Notes under the pieces: generated by a model | Seen by the model: only the letters and a program-made list of their open reading frames with translations | Database searches by the model: none | Told to the model about the DNA's origin: nothing | Shown: piece after piece, positions 8,360-16,457 of the stretch | Numbering within the stretch: the first letter of the stretch is position 1 | Layout of the letters: each line of letters opens with the position of its first letter | Program-made: the position numbers and the translations under genes | Source of the DNA: an uncultured Nocardioides sp. | GTDB lineage: Bacteria > Actinomycetota > Actinomycetes > Propionibacteriales > Nocardioidaceae | Length of the DNA stretch: 64,000 bases | Direction of reading: 5' to 3' | NCBI RefSeq assembly: GCF_947488025.1 | Contig: NZ_CANKYS010000012.1 | Span: forward strand, 62,001 to 126,000

Positions 8360-9592
8360 TCACCCGCGGGTGCGTCCGGACTCCTCGCTCACGTCGCGCA
8401 ACCGGGCCGCGAGGTCGGCGGTGAGCATCCCCGGCTCGAGCTGCCAGGACCACGTGGCCGCGGTGCCGGGCGTGTTCATCCGCGCCTCGGAGCCGAGGGA
8501 GAGCACGTCCTGCGCCTGCACCATGGCGAGCCGGCAGGGAGCCGCATGGGCGAGCCGGATCATCGCCCACGCGGGGTCGGGGTCCGTGGTGCCGGCCGCG
8601 CGCCAGGCTCGCTGCGCCTCGTCGCGCCGCCGCCGCGGCAGCGTGTCCCACCAGCCGACGACGGTGTCGTTGTCGTGGGTGCCGGTGTAGACGACCTGGT
8701 CGCGGTGGAGGTGGTCCGGCTCGTGGGAGCGGTCCTCGCCGTCGGGGTCGAAGGCGAACTGCAGCACCGCCGTCCCGGGGAAGCCCAGCGCGTCACGCAG
8801 CTCCTCGACCGGGGCGTCGATGACGCCGAGGTCCTCGGCGACGGCCGGCAACGGCCCCAGCTCGGCGGCCGCCGCGTCGAAGACCGCGCGCCCGGGCCCC
8901 GGCTCCCAGGTGCCGTGCTCGGCCGTCGCGTGGTCGGCCGGGACCGCCCAGTAGGCCGCGAAGCCCCGGAAGTGGTCGAGGCGGACCATGTCGTAGAGGG
9001 CGAGGCTGCGGCGCAGCCGCTCCACCCACCACCGGTAGCCGTCGGCGGCCATCGCGTCCCAGTCGTAGAGCGGGTTGCCCCACAGCTGGCCGGTGTCGCT
9101 GAAGGCATCGGGCGGGACGCCGGCGACGGCGTCGTCGCGGAAGAGCTGCGGCCAGGTCGCGACGTCCGCGCTGCCCGCGGCGACGTAGATCGGGACGTCG
9201 CCCATCACCCGGACGCCGTGGTCGGCGGCGAAGGACCGCAGCGCGGACCACTCCCGCTCGAAGCGCACCTGGTCGGCGAGCGCCCCTCCGTGCGCCGCCC
9301 ACGACCCGGCCCAGTAGGCGTGCTCGGTAGCGAACTCCGCCACCTGGTCGTCGTCGACGGGCGCGCCGGGATCCTCGAGCAGCCCGGGCCAGGCGGCGAA
9401 GGCCGACGGGGAGGCGTACGGCGATCCGTGAGGGTCGGGGACGGCGAGGGGCAGGACCTGCCACACCGACTGGCCGGCGGCCGCGAGCCACCGGACGAAG
9501 TCGCGGGCCGGCTCGCCGAGCCGACCCCCGGGGAGCGACGTGACGTGGAGCTGGACGCCGGCGGCCAGATCGGGGATGCCTGGGGTGTCCAC
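8360..9592 (-). CDS. malQ: 4-alpha-glucanotransferase (amylomaltase)
   Basis: A 410-aa GH77 enzyme that transfers alpha-1,4-glucan segments between maltodextrins, as in glycogen/maltose metabolism in the cytoplasm. Family motifs visible are SPYASPSAFA, GDVPIYVAAGSADV, FSDTGQLWGNPLYDW, the nucleophile region YDMVRLDHFRGF, the acid/base Glu in AEDLG and TGTHDNDT. I chose GTG at 9592 (VDTPGIPDLAAG); a longer frame reaching 9658 would read through one of the 30-nt palindromes. At 410 aa it belongs to the short bacterial/plant-like type rather than the ~700-aa actinobacterial type. Confidence 0.9.
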   Translation of the reverse strand: MDTPGIPDLAAGVQLHVTSLPGGRLGEPARDFVRWLAAAGQSVWQVLPLAVPDPHGSPYASPSAFAAWPGLLEDPGAPVDDDQVAEFATEHAYWAGSWAAHGGALADQVRFEREWSALRSFAADHGVRVMGDVPIYVAAGSADVATWPQLFRDDAVAGVPPDAFSDTGQLWGNPLYDWDAMAADGYRWWVERLRRSLALYDMVRLDHFRGFAAYWAVPADHATAEHGTWEPGPGRAVFDAAAAELGPLPAVAEDLGVIDAPVEELRDALGFPGTAVLQFAFDPDGEDRSHEPDHLHRDQVVYTGTHDNDTVVGWWDTLPRRRRDEAQRAWRAAGTTDPDPAWAMIRLAHAAPCRLAMVQAQDVLSLGSEARMNTPGTAATWSWQLEPGMLTADLAARLRDVSEESGRTRG

Positions 9593-9620
9593 GCACCCAG
9601 CCTGACACGGTCCCCCCGGA

Positions 9621-9650
9621 TGAACTTCCACCCGAGCGCGTGGAAGTTCA
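9621..9650 (+). repeat. 30-nt palindrome, copy 1 (nuclease-flanking family)
   Basis: Perfect 11-bp inverted repeat: TGAACTTCCAC at 9621-9631 and GTGGAAGTTCA at 9640-9650, with spacer CCGAGCGC. It is identical from the first CCAC onward to the copies at 10755 and 10819. It begins exactly 64 bp before copy 2. Confidence 0.9.
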
Positions 9651-9684
9651 GCACCCACCGCGCGCTTCCACGCTCAGCCCCCGA

Positions 9685-9714
9685 TGAACTTCCGCCCCAC
9701 CGTGTGGAAGTTCA
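9685..9714 (+). repeat. 30-nt palindrome, copy 2 (overlaps nuclease stop codon)
   Basis: Variant of the same palindrome: TGAACTTCCGC at 9685-9695 and GTGGAAGTTCA at 9704-9714, spacer CCCACCGT. The terminal TCA (9712-9714) is the complement of the TGA stop of the endonuclease-like gene, so gene and repeat are fused. Confidence 0.85.
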
Positions 9715-10647
9715 GGCGGCGAGCCGTCCCGGGAAGTGGGGTCGCCAGTCCTCGCTCGGGCGCGCTGGCAGGCCCTCGAGTCCCCGTCGCTCGAGCAGCC
9801 GGAAGATCCGGCGGACCGTGCGTGCCGGATCGACGTAGATGCCGGACGCGACGACCACGAGGATCCGCCACTCCTCGTCGTCGATCTCCTCGCGCCGGTC
9901 GATGTCGGACTCCCACTGCTCGACGCGTTCGACGTGGTGCCGCCCGTCGTACTCCACGATCACCCGGACCTCGGGCCAGCACAGGTCGAAGCGGCGGACC
10001 TCCTGGCCGTCGACCGTGCGTACGGAGACGTTGACCTCGGGCTCAGGCATGCCGGCCAGGACGATCAGCATCCGCAGCCGGGTCTCCATCGGGGAGTCCA
10101 CCCGGGGGCGGACGTAGCGCGCCGCCCGGCGCGCCAACCGGGCATGTGGTCCGGTCGCCGTCGTGGCCGCGCGCCGGAGGTCCTTCGGACGGACGCGGTG
10201 ACGACGCACCATCCAGTCCCCCGCGACCACCAGCTCCACCAGCGAGAGCTCCTCGGCCAGCTCCACGAAGAGGTCGACGAGCGTGGACACCCGCACGCCG
10301 TCTCGCACCGCGACCGATGCACCGGTCCGGTGGTACGTGGTCACGCCGGCGCGACGCAGCCGGTGGGCCTGGTCGACGACGGTGACGTGCTCGCCAGGAC
10401 GGGTCTGCACCGGGACACGCCAGACTCTCGCCGCCGAGGCGTGACTCGCATAGGCACTGTCGAAGTGGCACGCGAGCGCGGCCTTCACCCTCAGCACTGC
10501 AGAGTCGGGCACGTCGGCAGACACGATGACCCCGTGCAGCAGCCGCCTGAAGGCGTCCGAGTCGACGGTGGCGCGCGGGATGCCGGCCTGCAGCGCACGG
10601 AACCGCGGGAACGGCTGACGGGGGTCGAAGGGGCGACGACGGTGCAT
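9712..10647 (-). CDS. AbiEi-like winged-helix plus PD-(D/E)XK endonuclease-like protein
   Basis: A 311-aa protein of a type common in actinobacteria. Residues ~1-85 resemble the AbiEi-type DNA-binding region (short N-terminal HTH, a GVIV strand, then SHASAARVWRVPV). The C-terminal ~100 residues look like a DUF559/Vsr-type restriction-endonuclease fold: RRFDLCWPEVRVIVEYDG supplies the Asp and Glu-x-Asp core, followed by HHVERVEQWESDIDRRE. It could bind and cut DNA. It stands alone, with no adjacent methylase or toxin gene. Its flanks carry two pairs of 30-nt palindromes, each pair with a 64-bp period; one overlaps its stop codon. A selfish or autoregulated repeat-associated nuclease is my inference; nuclease activity is unproven. 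Confidence 0.75.
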   Translation of the reverse strand: MHRRRPFDPRQPFPRFRALQAGIPRATVDSDAFRRLLHGVIVSADVPDSAVLRVKAALACHFDSAYASHASAARVWRVPVQTRPGEHVTVVDQAHRLRRAGVTTYHRTGASVAVRDGVRVSTLVDLFVELAEELSLVELVVAGDWMVRRHRVRPKDLRRAATTATGPHARLARRAARYVRPRVDSPMETRLRMLIVLAGMPEPEVNVSVRTVDGQEVRRFDLCWPEVRVIVEYDGRHHVERVEQWESDIDRREEIDDEEWRILVVVASGIYVDPARTVRRIFRLLERRGLEGLPARPSEDWRPHFPGRLAA

Positions 10648-10754
10648 CGGCTCAGCGTGCCCAGAACGGGACGCGGGCGTCGTACGTCATCCACAGGCGC
10701 CCGACACCGCCCCGACCGCCCCGCCCCGCCCGCCCTACCGACCCGCCCTCCCGA

Positions 10755-10784
10755 TGAATTTCCACCCGAGCGCGTGGAAGTTCA
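10755..10784 (+). repeat. 30-nt palindrome, copy 3 (nuclease-flanking family)
   Basis: TGAATTTCCAC at 10755-10765 pairs with GTGGAAGTTCA at 10774-10784 with one mismatch (T in place of C); spacer CCGAGCGC. It lies 108 bp upstream of the endonuclease-like start and exactly 64 bp before copy 4. Confidence 0.9.
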
Positions 10785-10818
10785 GCTCCCTCAGCAGCAC
10801 CGCACGCGGAACACGCGA

Positions 10819-10848
10819 TGGACTTCCACCCGAGCGCGTGGAAGTTCA
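10819..10848 (+). repeat. 30-nt palindrome, copy 4 (nuclease-flanking family)
   Basis: TGGACTTCCAC at 10819-10829 pairs with GTGGAAGTTCA at 10838-10848 with one mismatch; spacer CCGAGCGC. It has the same orientation as the other three copies. The 34-nt stretch between copies 3 and 4 differs from that between copies 1 and 2 but is the same length. Confidence 0.9.
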
Positions 10849-10922
10849 ACGCGGGGGGGTCGGGGCGGGCAGGGGTCCGCTCGCCAGGGGGCGCCTAGGC
10901 TGGCCGGACGGAGGTGATCGTG

Positions 10923-11489
10923 ATGTCCGACCTCGAGCCGTCCCCCGAGGAGTCCGGCGTCGAGCCTGTCCGCAAGGAGCGGGAGCGCGACGACCGCACC
11001 GGCCGCTCCGCCGCAGCCGCCCGGATCGCGCAGCAGGCCACCTGGGTGGACCTGCAGGTGCGCCAGGCGATGGAGCGCGGGGAGTTCGACGACCTGCCCG
11101 GGAAGGGCAAGCCGATCGAGGACCTCGGCGTCGAGCACGACCCGGACTGGTGGGTCAAGAAGCTCGTCGAGCGGGAGAACATCGCCCTGCTCCCCCCGGC
11201 CATCGCGCTGCGCAAGGAGGACGCCGAGCTCCACGACCGGCTCGACGAGATCACGGCCGAGAGCGAGGTACGGCGCGAGCTCGCCGACTTCAACAAGCGG
11301 GTGGTCGAGACGCGGCGGCAGCTGCAGGGCGGACCCCCGGTGATCACCGCACCGCGCGACGTCGACGCCGAGGTGACCGCGTGGCGCGAGCGACGTACGG
11401 CCCGGGTCGAGGCGCAGCGCGCGGCCGTCGCAGCGAGTCGGCCGGCACCGCGCAAGCGGTCGTGGTGGTCACCCTGGCGCGAGCGCTGA
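10923..11489 (+). CDS. DUF1992 / DnaJ-family domain protein
   Basis: A 188-aa soluble protein with a DUF1992 core: WVDLQVRQAMERGEFDDLPG then GKGKPIEDLG and DPDWWVKKLVERE (residues ~38-85), followed by a charged helical tail. DUF1992 is annotated as a DnaJ-homologue conserved domain, but there is no J-domain HPD here and its function is not established. The ATG at 10923 has a textbook ribosome site (GGAGG at 10910-10914, 8-nt spacing), so I prefer it to the in-frame GTG at 10914. Single-gene unit. Confidence 0.85.
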   Translation: MSDLEPSPEESGVEPVRKERERDDRTGRSAAAARIAQQATWVDLQVRQAMERGEFDDLPGKGKPIEDLGVEHDPDWWVKKLVERENIALLPPAIALRKEDAELHDRLDEITAESEVRRELADFNKRVVETRRQLQGGPPVITAPRDVDAEVTAWRERRTARVEAQRAAVAASRPAPRKRSWWSPWRER

Positions 11490-11554
11490 CCGGCCTCACG
11501 CGGAGGAGACATGCGTCATATCCGCCGCCCGGCGGGCGACGGTAGTTTGCGGCC

Positions 11555-12652
11555 ATGACACGCCCCGCCAAGGACTTCTTCGCTCCCCTCGCCGTCGGTG
11601 CGCCGGCGCCCCCGCGCGAGATCCCGGCCCGGCCGAGCCGTGCGATCCACTTCTTCGACCCCGGCAACGAGAAGATGGCCGGCAAGGTGCCCGACATGGT
11701 CGGCACGGTCGACGTGCTGCTCGGCAACCTCGAGGACGCGGTCAAGGCGGAGAACAAGGAGAAGTCCCGGCAGGGCCTCGTCGACATCGGGAAGTCCACC
11801 GAGTTCGGTCCCACGCAGTTCTGGACCCGCATCAACTCCCTCGACAGCCCGTGGGTGCTCGACGACCTCACCACGCTCGTGCCCGAGATCGGTCACAAGC
11901 TCGACGTGATCATGGTGCCGAAGGTGCAGGGCGCCGAGGACATCCACTACGTCGACCGGCTGCTCGCCCAGCTCGAGGCGAAGGCCGGCCTCGACCGTCC
12001 GATCCTGGTCCACGCGATCCTCGAGACCGCGCGCGGCGTGGCCAACATCGAGGAGATCTGCGCCGCCAGCCCGCGCATGCAGGGGCTGTCGCTCGGTCCC
12101 GCCGACCTCGCCGCAGACCGTCGGATGAAGACCACCCGCGTGGGCGGCGGCCACCCCGGCTACGTCGTGCGGCAGGACCCGGTCAAGGACGACCTCGGCG
12201 TGCCGCAGTACGACGCCCAGCGCACGTCGTACCAGCAGGACCTGTGGCACTACACGATCGCGCGCATGGTCGACGCGTGCGCGATGCACGGGATCTACCC
12301 CTACTACGGGCCGTTCGGGGACATCAAGGACACCGTCGCGTGCGAGGACCAGTTCCGCAACGCGTTCCTGCTGGGCTGCGTCGGTGCCTGGTCGCTCCAC
12401 CCGGTGCAGATCGCGATCGCCAACCGGGTCTTCTCCCCCAGCGTCGAGGACGTCGCGCACGCCCGCCGCGTCATCGCGGCCATGGGCGACGGCACCGGCG
12501 CGGTGATGATCGACGGCAAGATGGAGGACGACGCGTCGGTCAAGCAGTGCCAGGTCATGGTGGCGCTCGCCGAGGAGCTCGCCGCGATCGACCCGGAGCT
12601 GAAGAAGCAGTACGACGCCATCCCCGACCAGCAGAGCGCGACGGAGGCCTGA
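11555..12652 (+). CDS. HpcH/HpaI-type CoA-ester lyase (malyl-CoA lyase-like)
   Basis: A 365-aa member of the CitE/HpcH-HpaI superfamily, which cleaves or forms malyl-CoA, beta-methylmalyl-CoA or citramalyl-CoA. Seen in sequence: LEDAVKAENK, the Mg-binding Glu in ILETARGV, the metal Asp in LGPADLAAD, and WSLHPVQI late in the barrel. The internal segment around residues 185-260 (RMKTTRVGGGHPGYVVRQDP) is typical of the larger, malyl-CoA lyase-type subgroup. It lies 1 nt upstream of a second, shorter CoA-ester lyase gene, so the two are almost certainly co-transcribed. Exact substrate is not determined; glyoxylate/acetyl-CoA or propionyl-CoA chemistry is the likely area. Confidence 0.85.
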   Translation: MTRPAKDFFAPLAVGAPAPPREIPARPSRAIHFFDPGNEKMAGKVPDMVGTVDVLLGNLEDAVKAENKEKSRQGLVDIGKSTEFGPTQFWTRINSLDSPWVLDDLTTLVPEIGHKLDVIMVPKVQGAEDIHYVDRLLAQLEAKAGLDRPILVHAILETARGVANIEEICAASPRMQGLSLGPADLAADRRMKTTRVGGGHPGYVVRQDPVKDDLGVPQYDAQRTSYQQDLWHYTIARMVDACAMHGIYPYYGPFGDIKDTVACEDQFRNAFLLGCVGAWSLHPVQIAIANRVFSPSVEDVAHARRVIAAMGDGTGAVMIDGKMEDDASVKQCQVMVALAEELAAIDPELKKQYDAIPDQQSATEA

Positions 12653-12653
12653 G

Positions 12654-13535
12654 ATGACCCGCCAAGAGACGGCATTCACCCCGCTCCGCTCCGTCCTCTA
12701 CATGCCGAGCTCCAACGAGCGCGCGCTGGAGAAGGCGAAGACCATCGCCTGCGACGGCCTGATCCTCGACCTCGAGGACGCCGTGGCTCCCGACGCCAAG
12801 CCGGCCGCCCGCGAGGCCGCGGCCGCCGCGGCTGCCAGCGGCGACTACGGCCGGCGTACGGTCACCATCCGCGTCAACGGCCTCGGCACCGAGTGGCACG
12901 ACGACGACATCGTCGCCGCCAGCCAGGCCGGACCCGCCGCGATCGTGGTGCCCAAGGTCGACAGCGCCGACGACGTCGCCCGGCTCGTCGCGGCGATGGA
13001 GAAGGCCGGCGCGCCCGACCACACCCGGCTCTGGGCGATGGTCGAGACCCCGGTCGCGATCCTCGACGCCCTCGCCATCGCGCGCGCGTCCGAGCGGATC
13101 GGCGCCTTCGTCCTCGGCACCAACGACCTCGTCAAGGAGCTGTACGCCGAGCACGTCCCCGGTCGTGCCCCGATCCTGCCCAGCCTCCACACCGCGCTGC
13201 TCGCCGGTCGGGCCGCCGGCATCGCCGTCGTCGACGGGGTCTACAACGACGTCAAGGACACCGAGGGCTTCCTCGCCGAGTGCGAGCAGGGGCGCCAGAT
13301 GGGCTTCGACGGCAAGACCCTCATCCACCCCGGCCAGGTCGAGGGCGCCAACCGGGCCTTCGCCCCCAGCGAGGCCGCGGTCGACGACGCCCGCGGCCTG
13401 ATCGCTGCCTGGGAGGACGGGAAGGGCGCCGGCGTCGTGACGTACAACGGCAAGATGGTGGAGAACCTGCACGTCGAGTCGGCCCGTCGCACGCTCGCGA
13501 TCGACGAGGCGATCCGGGGCCTCGGCACCGCCTGA
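12654..13535 (+). CDS. CitE-type CoA-ester lyase or malyl-CoA thioesterase
   Basis: A 293-aa CitE-like protein. Conserved elements are YMPSSNERALEKA near the N-terminus, LDLEDAVAPDAK, the Glu in MVETPVAILD, FVLGTNDLVKEL and GKTLIHPGQVEGAN. In bacteria with the ethylmalonyl-CoA pathway a malyl-CoA lyase and a related (3S)-malyl-CoA thioesterase act in sequence, and the tandem arrangement fits such a pair, but no ccr, meaA or other pathway gene is nearby. Citramalyl-CoA lyase is the main alternative. Start ATG at 12654 follows the upstream TGA by one nucleotide. Confidence 0.85.
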   Translation: MTRQETAFTPLRSVLYMPSSNERALEKAKTIACDGLILDLEDAVAPDAKPAAREAAAAAAASGDYGRRTVTIRVNGLGTEWHDDDIVAASQAGPAAIVVPKVDSADDVARLVAAMEKAGAPDHTRLWAMVETPVAILDALAIARASERIGAFVLGTNDLVKELYAEHVPGRAPILPSLHTALLAGRAAGIAVVDGVYNDVKDTEGFLAECEQGRQMGFDGKTLIHPGQVEGANRAFAPSEAAVDDARGLIAAWEDGKGAGVVTYNGKMVENLHVESARRTLAIDEAIRGLGTA

Positions 13536-13686
13536 ACCCCACCCGACGCGGTGGACAGAGCGTGGACACTCCCTCACCCACAGGGATGAGGACGACTTGG
13601 CCGGAGGCGGGTGGTACCGCCAGAGTGATCCGGCCCGCCCACCGTGGGCCGGCCGCACCACCCCGCGTCACCTAGGAGGCACACCC

Positions 13687-13830
13687 ATGATTGTCCTCGG
13701 ACTGATCCTTCTCATCCTCGGACTCCTGCTCCCGCAGAGCATCCTGACCACGATCGGCATCATCCTGATCGTCGTCGGCCTGGTGCTCAACTTCGTGCCG
13801 ATCGGCGGCTCCAGCCGACGGGTCTGGTGA
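13687..13830 (+). CDS. DUF6131-type 47-aa membrane peptide
   Basis: A 47-aa, nearly all hydrophobic peptide (MIVLGLILLILGLLLPQSIL and a second hydrophobic stretch) ending in SSRRVW, the form of the actinobacterial DUF6131 family. Two short membrane helices with a cytoplasmic basic tail. A strong ribosome site (AGGAGG at 13674-13679) decides the start. Function unknown. It ends in front of a strong bidirectional hairpin. Confidence 0.8.
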   Translation: MIVLGLILLILGLLLPQSILTTIGIILIVVGLVLNFVPIGGSSRRVW

Positions 13831-13852
13831 CACCCACCGCCTGACTGGCTCC

Positions 13853-13884
13853 CGGCCCCGGACACCCATCGGTGTCCGGGGCCG
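13853..13884. terminator. bidirectional terminator hairpin, CATC tetraloop
   Basis: Perfect 14-bp stem: CGGCCCCGGACACC at 13853-13866 and its complement at 13871-13884, closed by CATC. It lies between the convergent DUF6131 and M48 protease genes. The apex CACCCATCGGTG is shared with the hairpin split by the IS element near 27.6 kb. Confidence 0.85.
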
Positions 13885-13919
13885 AGCTGTCTTTCGGACC
13901 GGCAGGGTCCGGACGTGGG

Positions 13920-14948
13920 TCAGGCGCCCTCGTTGGCTCGGCGAATGCGGTCGTTGAGCCACGAGCTCGCCGTGCCCACCCAGCCGGCGAGGTCGTGGAC
14001 CAGCCGGCCGAGGGTGTCCTGGGTCCGCTCGAACGCAGCGGTGTAGCTGGCGGCCGCCTCCTGCGCGGCGTCACTGACCGAGGCGGTGTCGTCGTCGGCG
14101 CGGCGCGGGTAGTCGCCCCCGAGGATCGCCGTGTAGGCGCCCGAGTCGATCCAGCGCCGCAGCTCGGTCGCACGGACCACCGCGAACGGGTGGCTCTGCT
14201 GCTGGAGCAGCGAGAGCTTGATGAGGGACTCGCGGACGTCGCCACCCTCGTCGTACTCCGCACCCTGCGACAGGAACGACGTGACGTCGAGCTCGTCGAG
14301 GGTGCCACCGCTGGCGAGCTTCATGTGGGTGCGCAGCGCTGCGGTGGGGTCCTGGCTGGCCAGCAGGCCGGCGCGGTCGGCCGACAGCTCGGCCTTGCGC
14401 GACCACTCCAGCAGGCCGACGGTGATCATCCGGATGCCGATGGCGCCGCCGGGGATCGCGTAGAGCAGGCCGCCGAGGCCCAGCAGCCGCACCAGGAGCG
14501 TGCGGTAGACGGCGTGGCCGCTGACGGCGTGCCCGAGCTCGTGACCGATGACGAAGCGCAGCTCGTCGTCGTCGAGGTGGTGCACCAGGCCCGAGGACAG
14601 CACGATGATCGGCCGGTCCATGCCGACCGTGACGGCACCGAGCGCAGGGTCGGCCTGGACGTAGAGCTCCGGCAGGTCGCTGACGTCGAGGCTGCGGCCG
14701 ACCTCCGCGAGCAGCCGGTGCAGGCGCGCGAACTGGCGCTCGTCCACGCGCACGGCTGAGCCGAGCAGCGTCAACCGCCAGGCCCGCTCCCGGAAGACCC
14801 CCGACATGGTCTTGAGCAGCACGTCGAAGCCCTTGAGCTTGCGCAGCGCGACCAGTGCGCCCCTGTCGGCGGGGTGCTCCCACGCCCGCGAGCTGATGTC
14901 CGTGAGCACGGCGCGCGCACGCGCCGGCTTCTTCTCCCCCGATGCCAT
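13920..14948 (-). CDS. M48 family zinc metallopeptidase
   Basis: A 342-aa protein with the zincin motif in VIGHELGHAVSGH (residues ~138-150: H-E-x-x-H) and the third-ligand helix Glu in RKAELSADRAGLL. Hydrophobic segments around LLGLGGLLYAIPGGAIGIRM suggest membrane association, as in HtpX/Ste24-type proteases that degrade damaged membrane proteins. The C-terminal ~80 residues form a charged helical tail. Single gene converging on the DUF6131 gene across the CATC-loop hairpin. Substrate unknown. Confidence 0.85.
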   Translation of the reverse strand: MASGEKKPARARAVLTDISSRAWEHPADRGALVALRKLKGFDVLLKTMSGVFRERAWRLTLLGSAVRVDERQFARLHRLLAEVGRSLDVSDLPELYVQADPALGAVTVGMDRPIIVLSSGLVHHLDDDELRFVIGHELGHAVSGHAVYRTLLVRLLGLGGLLYAIPGGAIGIRMITVGLLEWSRKAELSADRAGLLASQDPTAALRTHMKLASGGTLDELDVTSFLSQGAEYDEGGDVRESLIKLSLLQQQSHPFAVVRATELRRWIDSGAYTAILGGDYPRRADDDTASVSDAAQEAAASYTAAFERTQDTLGRLVHDLAGWVGTASSWLNDRIRRANEGA

Positions 14949-15049
14949 GGGGGGATCCTGACCTACGCGACCGCGTCGTGTCGCGGGTTCGCCCGGACCG
15001 CGTGGAAATCGGGTGACGACGAGCGAACCGCGCGGCGATCATTCCGGGC

Positions 15050-16339
15050 ATGGCCGGCTCGCAGCGCACGCACCACGTCGCCCTCGTCCGCGACGGCACC
15101 GTCCTGGTCGGCCCCGACGGGTCGCTGGCGAGCTTCGTGCAGGACCTCGCGGACGACGACGCGCCTGAGCCCACGGCGTACGCCACCACGCTGGTCGGCG
15201 ACGGGGTGCACGCGGCGCCGGTCGTGACTCTGCCCCCGGAGTACGACGACGTCCGGCCCGACCTGTTGCACGTCCTCGCCCTGCGCGGCGGGGCTCCCGC
15301 GGGCGTCACGTGGCGCGCGGTCGACGACCTCGCCGAACCGTGGCGCTCACCGGTGCGGACAGCACTGCAGCAGTACGCCGACGAGGCCCCGCCGCGCCGA
15401 CCGGCCTGGTTCCGAGCGGGTTGGCACGACCGCGTCGAGGGGTGGGTCGACCAGCAGCTGTCCGGGACCGACCGCGGCCGCACCGGCCCGCTCCGGACGC
15501 ACCGGGTCTGGGGCATCTCTGCCGTCTTCGAGGTGCCGACCGACCGCGGCGCGCTGTGGTTCAAGGCGTGCTGCGACCACTTCATCGCCGAGGCAGCGAT
15601 CGTGCACCGCCTTGCCCGGCGGATCGGCCACCTGGTGCCGGTGCTGGCGGGCGCGGACGACGAGGCCGGCTGGCTGCTCATGGAGCCGATGCGAGGTGCC
15701 TCGGACCGGGACCGTGCCCCGGGAGCGGTGGACGCGGTGGCGCCCGCATGGGCGCAGGCCCAGATCGCGGCGCTCGACTGGCTCGACGAGCTGCGGGCGG
15801 CGGGCTGCCCCGAACGCGGCCTGGAGGCCACCCTCGAGGCATGGCACGCCGTGCTGGCCACCAGCCCGGAGATGGCCCTGCTCACCGACGGCGAGCGGGA
15901 GGAGCTGGCGACCGCGGCCCCGCGCGCCGAGGCGCTGGTGCGTGAGTTCTGGGGGTGCGGGATCCCCGACACCCTCTCCCACGGCGACCTGCACCCGGGC
16001 AACGTCGCCTACGACGGGCGCGAGGTGCGGATCTTCGACTGGACGGACGGCTGCGTGACCCACCCGTTCCTCGACGGCAGCCACCTGGCGCGCGTGCTCG
16101 ACTGGTACGGGACCGGTGATGGCGAGGCGGAGCGGGTGATGCGGGCGCACGCGCGGCCGTGGCGCGATGCCTTCCCCGAGGCCGATGTCGACCGCGCGCT
16201 CGAGCTCGCGCCGCTGGCCGACCTCGTCTTCCAGACCGTCACCTTCGCCCACATCGCCACCGCATCCGAGGACGGTTCGGGCGACTTCACCGGCACGGTC
16301 GCCCGGCTCACGAGCGCGCTGCTCGACCTCGTCCGCTGA
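15050..16339 (+). CDS. APH-fold phosphotransferase
   Basis: A 429-aa protein whose C-terminal ~270 residues have the aminoglycoside phosphotransferase fold: WFKACCDHF carries the nucleotide-binding Lys, SHGDLHPGNV (~305) is the catalytic loop and RIFDWTDGC (~322) holds the Mg-binding Asp. The N-terminal ~130 residues (MAGSQRTHHVALVRDGTVLV onward) are an additional domain that I do not recognise. Homologues are usually annotated only as phosphotransferases; an antibiotic-modifying role is not implied. Monocistronic and divergent from the M48 gene. Confidence 0.8.
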   Translation: MAGSQRTHHVALVRDGTVLVGPDGSLASFVQDLADDDAPEPTAYATTLVGDGVHAAPVVTLPPEYDDVRPDLLHVLALRGGAPAGVTWRAVDDLAEPWRSPVRTALQQYADEAPPRRPAWFRAGWHDRVEGWVDQQLSGTDRGRTGPLRTHRVWGISAVFEVPTDRGALWFKACCDHFIAEAAIVHRLARRIGHLVPVLAGADDEAGWLLMEPMRGASDRDRAPGAVDAVAPAWAQAQIAALDWLDELRAAGCPERGLEATLEAWHAVLATSPEMALLTDGEREELATAAPRAEALVREFWGCGIPDTLSHGDLHPGNVAYDGREVRIFDWTDGCVTHPFLDGSHLARVLDWYGTGDGEAERVMRAHARPWRDAFPEADVDRALELAPLADLVFQTVTFAHIATASEDGSGDFTGTVARLTSALLDLVR

Positions 16340-16457
16340 CGGGCGACCGCCACCGCGCACGTCCTGGCGCTCGTGCTTCAGGTAGCTGTGGAGGTTGGCC
16401 TTCGCGGCGTCGGCGTCATGGGCGGCACCCTGCCACCGACGCCGCGTCGGCCACCGG

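Noticed and set aside
9593..9658. Longer malQ start including part of palindrome copy 1
   Set aside because: The added residues are translated repeat; the GTG at 9592 gives the expected amylomaltase N-terminus.
9621..10848. CRISPR-like arrangement (30-nt palindromic repeats with 34-nt spacers)
   Set aside because: Only two repeats per cluster, no cas genes or leader, and both clusters bracket one gene; a gene-linked palindrome fits better.
15050..16339. Aminoglycoside resistance gene
   Set aside because: Only the general APH fold is present, with an extra N-terminal domain; nothing points to antibiotic specificity.
16340..16457. Possible gene remnant between the APH-fold gene and the M14 gene (a frame encoding AAKANLHSYLKHERQ)
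   Set aside because: No start codon or ribosome site, stops on both sides, and no recognisable homology.
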